From contig NC_064548.1 in NCBI RefSeq assembly GCF_023856365.1, positions 21,252,461 to 21,316,460 on the forward strand: a stretch of DNA of 64,000 nucleotides. Direction: 5' to 3'. Under the pieces are notes generated by a model. That model was not told the origin of the DNA and did not search any database. It was given only the letters and a program-made list of their open reading frames with translations. Made by a program: the position numbers and the translations under genes. Source of the stretch: Brienomyrus brachyistius (Eukaryota; Chordata; Actinopteri; Osteoglossiformes; Mormyridae). Position 1 is the stretch's first letter, and the number at the start of each line of letters is the position of its first letter. Below, piece after piece: positions 59,216 through 64,000 of this stretch.

Positions 59216-59288
59216 CACCCCAGATGGGACTTGAACCCACAACCCTTGGCTTAGGAGGCCAATGCCTTATCCATTAGGCCACTGGGGC
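59216..59288 (-). tRNA. tRNA-Arg(CCU) #80, intact
   Basis: Variable loop GGGTT; flank GTTTAGTC. It follows a class B copy but has the normal T loop, marking a block junction. Confidence 0.92.
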
Positions 59289-59561
59289 AGAGACACAAGG
59301 AGCTTCCGGAATGTCCCTGTACTACATAGAGTGTAGTGGTTCCATATCAAGGAAGACTCAATGTTTCTCTATTACTTAACGCTTCCTAACTAGAGTATAC
59401 TCTGTTTATCTGTACAAAACAATACTTATTGCTTTCAGACTGCAGGAGACTCAGTTGATTTGAACTACTACCTTATTTTTTATAAGGTAATCAGTATTTC
59501 TGCACTATATAATGACAAAATTCTATGAGCTGAAGGCGGGCAGTACTTCCATGATACGAAA

Positions 59562-59634
59562 CACCCAAGATGGGACTTGAACCCACAATCCTTGGCTTAG
59601 GAGGCCAATGCCTTATCCATTAGGCCACTGGGGC
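59562..59634 (-). tRNA. tRNA-Arg(CCU) #81, one acceptor mismatch
   Basis: CTTGGGT acceptor strand; variable loop GGATT. Confidence 0.75.
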
Positions 59635-59907
59635 AGAGACACAAGGAGTTTCCGGAATGTCCCTGTACTACATAGAGTGTAGTGGTTCCATATCAAGGAA
59701 GACTCAATGTTTCTCTATTACTTAACGCTTCCTAACAAGAGTATACTCAGTTTATCTGTACAAAACAATACTTATTGCTTTCAGACTGCAGGAGACTCAG
59801 TTGATTTGATCTACTACCTTATTTTTTATAAGGTAATCAGTATTTCTGCACTATATAATGACAAAATTCTATGAGCAGAAGGCGGGCACTACTTCCATGA
59901 GACGAAA

Positions 59908-59980
59908 CACCCCAGATGGGACTAGAACCCACAATCCTTGGCTTGGGAGGCCAATGCCTTATCCATTAGGCCACTGGGGC
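59908..59980 (-). tRNA. tRNA #82, anticodon CCC variant of tRNA-Arg
   Basis: CTCCCAA loop and TTCTAGT. It is the only CCC copy not preceded by a class B unit, so it marks a recombination junction. Confidence 0.75.
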
Positions 59981-60253
59981 AGAAACACATGGGGTCTCCG
60001 GAATGTCCCTGTACTACATAGAGTGTAGTGCTTCCATATCAAGGAAGACTCAATGTTTCTCTATTACTTAAAGCTTCCTAACTAGAGTATACTCAGTTTA
60101 TCTGTACAAAACAATACTTATTGCTTTCAGACTGCAGGAGACTCAGTTGATTTGATCTACTACCTTATTTTTTTTAAGGTAATCAATATTTCTGCACTAT
60201 ATAATGACAAAATTCTATGAGCAGAAGGCGGGCAGTACTTCCATGAGACGAAA

Positions 60254-60326
60254 CACCCCAGATGGGACTTGAACCCACAATCCTTGGCTTAGGAGGCCAA
60301 TGCCTTATCCATTAGGCCACTGGGGC
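60254..60326 (-). tRNA. tRNA-Arg(CCU) #83, intact
   Basis: Variable loop GGATT. Confidence 0.92.
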
Positions 60327-60599
60327 AGAGACACAAGGAGTTTCCGGAATGTCCCTGTACTACATAGAGTGTAGTGGTTCCATATCAAGGAAGACTCAAT
60401 GTTTCTCTATTACTTAACGCTTCCTAACTAGAGTATACTCAGTTTATCTGTACAAAACAATACTTATTGCTTTCAGACTGCAGGAGACTCAGTTGATTTG
60501 ATCTACTACCTTATTTTTTATAAGGTAATCAGTATTTCTGCACTATATAATGACAAAATTCAATGAGCAGAAGGCGGGCACTACTTCCATGAGACGAAA

Positions 60600-60672
60600 C
60601 ACCCCAGATGGGACTTGAACCCACAACCCTTGGCTTAGGAGGCCAATGCCTTATCCATTAGGCCACTGGGGC
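60600..60672 (-). tRNA. tRNA-Arg(CCU) #84, intact
   Basis: Variable loop GGGTT. Confidence 0.92.
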
Positions 60673-60943
60673 AGAGACACAAGGAGCTTCCGGAATGTCC
60701 CTGTACTACATAGAGTGTAGTGGTTCCATATCAAGGAAGACTCAATGTTTCTCTATTACTTAACGCTTCCTAACTAGAGTATACTCTGTTTATCTGTACA
60801 AAACAATACTTATTGCTTTCAGACTGGAGGAGACTCAGTTGATTTGATCTACTACTTTATTTTTTATATGGCAATCAATATTTTTGGACTAATCTGGAGA
60901 ATTTCTTTGACGACAAGGCAAGCAGGACATGTATTACACAAAA

Positions 60944-61016
60944 CACTCCAGATGGGACTTGAATCCACAACCCTTGGCTTAGGAGGCCAATGCCTTATCC
61001 ATTAGGCCACTGAGGA
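60944..61016 (-). tRNA. tRNA-Arg(CCU)-like #85, class B plus T-stem mismatch
   Basis: GTGGA T stem as #34 and #52; spacer has private GACTGGAGGAG. Confidence 0.55.
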
Positions 61017-61289
61017 AGAGACACAACGGATCTCCGGAATGTCTCTGTACTAGATAGAGTTTAGTGGTTCCATATCAAGGAAGACTCAATGTTTCTCTAC
61101 TACATAATGCTTCCTAAATACAGTATACTCAGTTTATCTGTACAAAACAATACTTCGTTCTTTCAGACTGCAGGACACTGAGTTGATTTGAACTACTACC
61201 TTATTTTTTTTAAGGTAATCAATATTTCTGCACTATATAATGACAAAATTCTATGAGCAGAAGGCGGGCAGTACTTCCATGAGACTAAA

Positions 61290-61362
61290 CACCCCAGATG
61301 GGACTAGAACCCACAATCCTTGGCTTAGGAGGCCAATGCCTTATCCATTAGGCCACTGGGGC
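61290..61362 (-). tRNA. tRNA-Arg(CCU) #86, T-loop variant
   Basis: TTCTAGT T loop; anticodon CCT. Confidence 0.7.
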
Positions 61363-61635
61363 AGAGACACATGGGGTCTCCGGAATGTCCCTGTACTACA
61401 TAGAGTGTAGTGGTTCCATATCAAGGAAGACTCAATGTTTCTCTATTACTTAACGCTTCCTAACTAGAGTATACTCAGTTTATCTGTACAAAACAATACT
61501 TATTGCTTTCAGACTGCAGGAGACTCAGTTGATTTGATCTACTACCTTATTTTTTATAAGGTAATCAGTATTTCTACACTATATAATGACAAAATTCTAT
61601 GAGCAGAAGGCGGGCACTACTTCCATGAGACTAAA

Positions 61636-61708
61636 CACCCCAGATGGGACTTGAACCCACAACCCTTGGCTTAGGAGGCCAATGCCTTATCCATTAGGCC
61701 ACTGGGGC
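61636..61708 (-). tRNA. tRNA-Arg(CCU) #87, intact
   Basis: Variable loop GGGTT; flank GTTTAGTC. Confidence 0.92.
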
Positions 61709-61981
61709 AGAGACACAAGGAGCTTCCGGAATGTCCCTGTACTACATAGAGTGTAGTGGTTCCATATCAAGGAAGACTCAATGTTTCTCTATTACTTAAC
61801 GCTTCCTAACTAGAGTATACTCTGTTTATCTGTACAAAACAATACTTATTGCTTTCAGACTGCAGGAGACTCAGTTGATTTGAACTACTACCTTATTTTT
61901 TATAAGGTAATCAGTATTTCTGCACTATATAATGACAAAATTCTATGAGCTGAAGGCGGGCAGTACTTCCATGATACGAAA

Positions 61982-62054
61982 CACCCAAGATGGGACTTGA
62001 ACCCACAATCCTTGGCTTAGGAGGCCAATGCCTTATCCATTAGGCCACTGGGGC
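61982..62054 (-). tRNA. tRNA-Arg(CCU) #88, one acceptor mismatch
   Basis: CTTGGGT acceptor strand. Confidence 0.75.
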
Positions 62055-62327
62055 AGAGACACAAGGAGTTTCCGGAATGTCCCTGTACTACATAGAGTGT
62101 AGTGGTTCCATATCAAGGAAGACTCAATGTTTCTCTATTACTTAACGCTTCCTAACTAGAGTATACTCAGTTTATCTGTACAAAACAATACTTATTGCTT
62201 TCAGACTGCAGGAGACTCAGTTGATTTGATCTACTACCTTATTTTTTATAAGGTAATCAGTATTTCTGCACTATATAATGACAAAATTCTATGAGCAGAA
62301 GGCGGGCACTACTTCCATGAGACGAAA

Positions 62328-62400
62328 CACCCCAGATGGGACTTGAACCCACAACCCTTGGCTTAGGAGGCCAATGCCTTATCCATTAGGCCACTGGGGC
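62328..62400 (-). tRNA. tRNA-Arg(CCU) #89, intact
   Basis: Variable loop GGGTT. Confidence 0.92.
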
Positions 62401-62709
62401 AGAGACACATGGGGTCTCCGGAATGTCCCTGTACTACATAGAGTGTAGTGCTTCCATATCAAGGAAGACTCAATGTTTCTCTATTACTTAAAGCTTCCTA
62501 ACTAGAGTATACTCAGTTTATCTGTACAAAACAATACTTATTGCTTTCAAACTGCAGGAGACTCAGTTGATTTGATCTACTACCTTATTTTTTTTAAGGT
62601 AATCAATATTTCTGCACTATATAATGACAAAATTCTATGAGCAGAAGGCGGGCAGAGACACATGGGGTTCTGTACACTAAGTTCTGTACACTACTTCCAT
62701 GAGAAGAAA

Positions 62710-62782
62710 CACCCCAGATAGGACTTGAACCCACAACCCTTGGCTTAGGAGGCCAATGCCTTATCCATTAGGCCACTGGGGC
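62710..62782 (-). tRNA. tRNA-Arg(CCU) #90, wobble T stem, long unit
   Basis: Fifth insertion-bearing unit; T stem GTGGG/CCTAT. Confidence 0.87.
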
Positions 62783-63053
62783 AGAAACTCAAGGGGTCTC
62801 CGGAATGTCCCTGTACTACATAGAGTGTAGTGGTTCCATATCAAGGAAGATTCAATGTTTCTCTATTACTTAACGCTTCCTAACTAGAGTATACTCAGTT
62901 TATCTGTACAAAACAATACTTATTGCTTTCAGACTGCAGGAGACTCAGTTGATTTGATCTACTACTTTATTTTTTATATGGCAATCAATATTTTTGGACT
63001 AATCTGGAGAATTTCTTTGACGACAAGGCAAGCAGGACATGTATTACACAAAA

Positions 63054-63126
63054 CACTCCAGATGGGACTTGAACCCACAACCCTTGGCTTAGGAGGCCAA
63101 TGCCTTATCCATTAGGCCACTGAGGA
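63054..63126 (-). tRNA. tRNA-Arg(CCU)-like #91, class B
   Basis: Class B acceptor; mosaic upstream spacer as #28. Confidence 0.6.
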
Positions 63127-63399
63127 AGAGACACAATGGATCTCCGGAATGTCTCTGTACTAGATAGAGTTTAGTGGTTCCATATCAAGGAAGACTCAAT
63201 GTTTCTCTACTACATAATGCTTCCTAACTACAGTATACTCAGTTTTTCTGTACAAAACAATACTTATTGCTTTCAGACTGCAGGAGACTCAGTTGATTTG
63301 ATCTACTACCTTATTTTTAATAAGGTAATCAGTATTTCTGCACTATATAATGACAAAATTCTATGAGCAGAAGGCGGGCACTACTTCCATGAGACGAAA

Positions 63400-63472
63400 C
63401 ACCCCAGATGGGACTTGAACCCACAACCCTTGGCTTAGGAGGCCAATGCCTTATCCATTAGGCCACTGGGGC
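63400..63472 (-). tRNA. tRNA-Arg(CCU) #92, intact
   Basis: Variable loop GGGTT. Confidence 0.92.
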
Positions 63473-63743
63473 AGAGACATAAGGAGCTTCCGGAATGTCC
63501 CTGTACTACATAGAGTGTAGTGGTTCCATATCAAGGAAGACTCAATGTTTCTCTATTACTTAACGCTTCCTAACTAGAGTATACTCTGTTTATCTGTACA
63601 AAACAATACTTATTGCTTTCAGACTGCAGGAGACTCAGTTGATTTGATCTACTACTTTATTTTTTATATGGCAATCAATATTTTTGGACTAATCTGGAGA
63701 ATTTCTTTGACGACAAGGCAAGCAGGACATGTATTACACAAAA

Positions 63744-63816
63744 CACTCCAGATGGGACTTGAACCCACAACCCTTGGCTTAGGAGGCCAATGCCTTATCC
63801 ATTAGGCCACTGAGGA
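63744..63816 (-). tRNA. tRNA-Arg(CCU)-like #93, class B
   Basis: Class B acceptor. This is the last complete copy; the following class C spacer is cut by the window edge. Confidence 0.6.
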
Positions 63817-64000
63817 AGAGACACAACGGATCTCCGGAATGTCTCTGTACTAGATAGAGTTTAGTGGTTCCATATCAAGGAAGACTCAATGTTTCTCTAC
63901 TACATAATGCTTCCTAAATACAGTATACTCAGTTTATCTGTACAAAACAATACTTCGTTCTTTCAGACTGCAGGACACTGAGTTGATTTGAACTACTACC

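Larger units (their letters stand above)
31495..64000 (-). repeat. Tandem array of a ~346-bp tRNA-Arg unit (93 tRNA copies)
   Basis: The array is head to tail and continues past the window edge. Each unit carries a 73-nt tRNA-Arg(CCU)-type gene on the minus strand plus about 273 nt of spacer. Gene-to-gene spacing is 344-346 bp, except for five units of 382-383 bp that carry a roughly 36-bp insertion. Spacer landmarks on the plus strand are TCCGGAATGTCCCTGTACTA, CTACATAGAGTGTAG (5-bp hairpin), AACTAGAGTATACTC, ACCTTATTTTTTATAAGGT (6-bp hairpin) and GACAAAATTCTATGAG. The last of these supplies a TTTT run about 40 nt after each gene on the minus strand. Class B units have a different 3' spacer (ATCTGGAGAATTTCTTTGAC) and lack the ACCTTA hairpin. 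Confidence 0.98.
48450..64000. repeat. Higher-order duplication, 33 units (11,438 bp) with one-unit slip
   Basis: Genes #50-#56 recur as #83-#89 at an exact offset of 11,438 bp. The offset then becomes 11,092 bp for #58-#61 against #90-#93, a 346-bp difference equal to one unit, because #57 has no counterpart. Confidence 0.88.

Noticed and set aside
31495..64000. CRISPR-like direct-repeat array
   Set aside because: The unit is about 346 bp with similar spacers and a tRNA in each; nothing matches short repeat/unique spacer structure, and the genome is eukaryotic.
31495..64000. Array as a tRNA-derived SINE family
   Set aside because: Copies are strictly head to tail with shared spacers, and no A-rich or LINE-type tail or target duplication is seen.

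Overview
The window looks like vertebrate nuclear DNA, most likely from a ray-finned fish. No bacterial gene organisation is present. The left half carries decayed L2/SINE-type tails, a hAT-type MITE with an 8-bp target duplication, a piggyBac-like MITE at a TTAA site, minisatellites and long G/C homopolymers, a mix common in fish genomes. The species cannot be named from the sequence.

Positions 1 to about 31,490 are non-coding or intronic DNA. I recognise no complete protein-coding gene there. Two short stretches (5,530-5,644 minus and 28,011-28,191 plus) resemble internal exons bounded by splice-like signals; both are speculative. Identifiable contents are a polypurine GA minisatellite (3.4-4.3 kb), the hAT MITE (9,151-9,476), a foldback-rich AT element (15.56-15.81 kb), the piggyBac-like MITE (18,413-18,856), L2/SINE remnants (9.0, 22.85, 23.0, 24.3 and 30.5-31.0 kb), three VNTRs at 26.9-29.8 kb (41-, 54- and 23-bp units) and a long inverted repeat at 30.3-30.46 kb.

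Positions about 31,495 to 64,000 (the window edge) are one head-to-tail tandem array of a roughly 346-bp unit. Every unit carries one 73-nt tRNA-Arg(CCU)-type gene on the minus strand, and I count 93 copies (numbered #1-#93 from left to right). By reading stems, 32 copies match an intact cloverleaf consensus and 7 more differ only by wobble pairs. Twenty-three copies (class B) have two acceptor-stem mismatches but a TTTT terminator directly after the gene. Fourteen have a T-loop change (TTCAAGT to TTCTAGT), and six of these also carry a changed anticodon, CCC instead of CCU. The remainder have single-arm defects. The array has higher-order structure: blocks of 3, 7, 10, 11, 18 and 33 units are repeated at fixed offsets, which points to repeated unequal exchange. 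The array continues past the right edge.

If transcribed, the intact copies would supply the tRNA that reads AGG codons. The large number of near-identical copies with a decaying minority suggests concerted evolution of an amplified tRNA locus, comparable in kind to the large tRNA clusters known in zebrafish. Expression and function cannot be judged from sequence alone.
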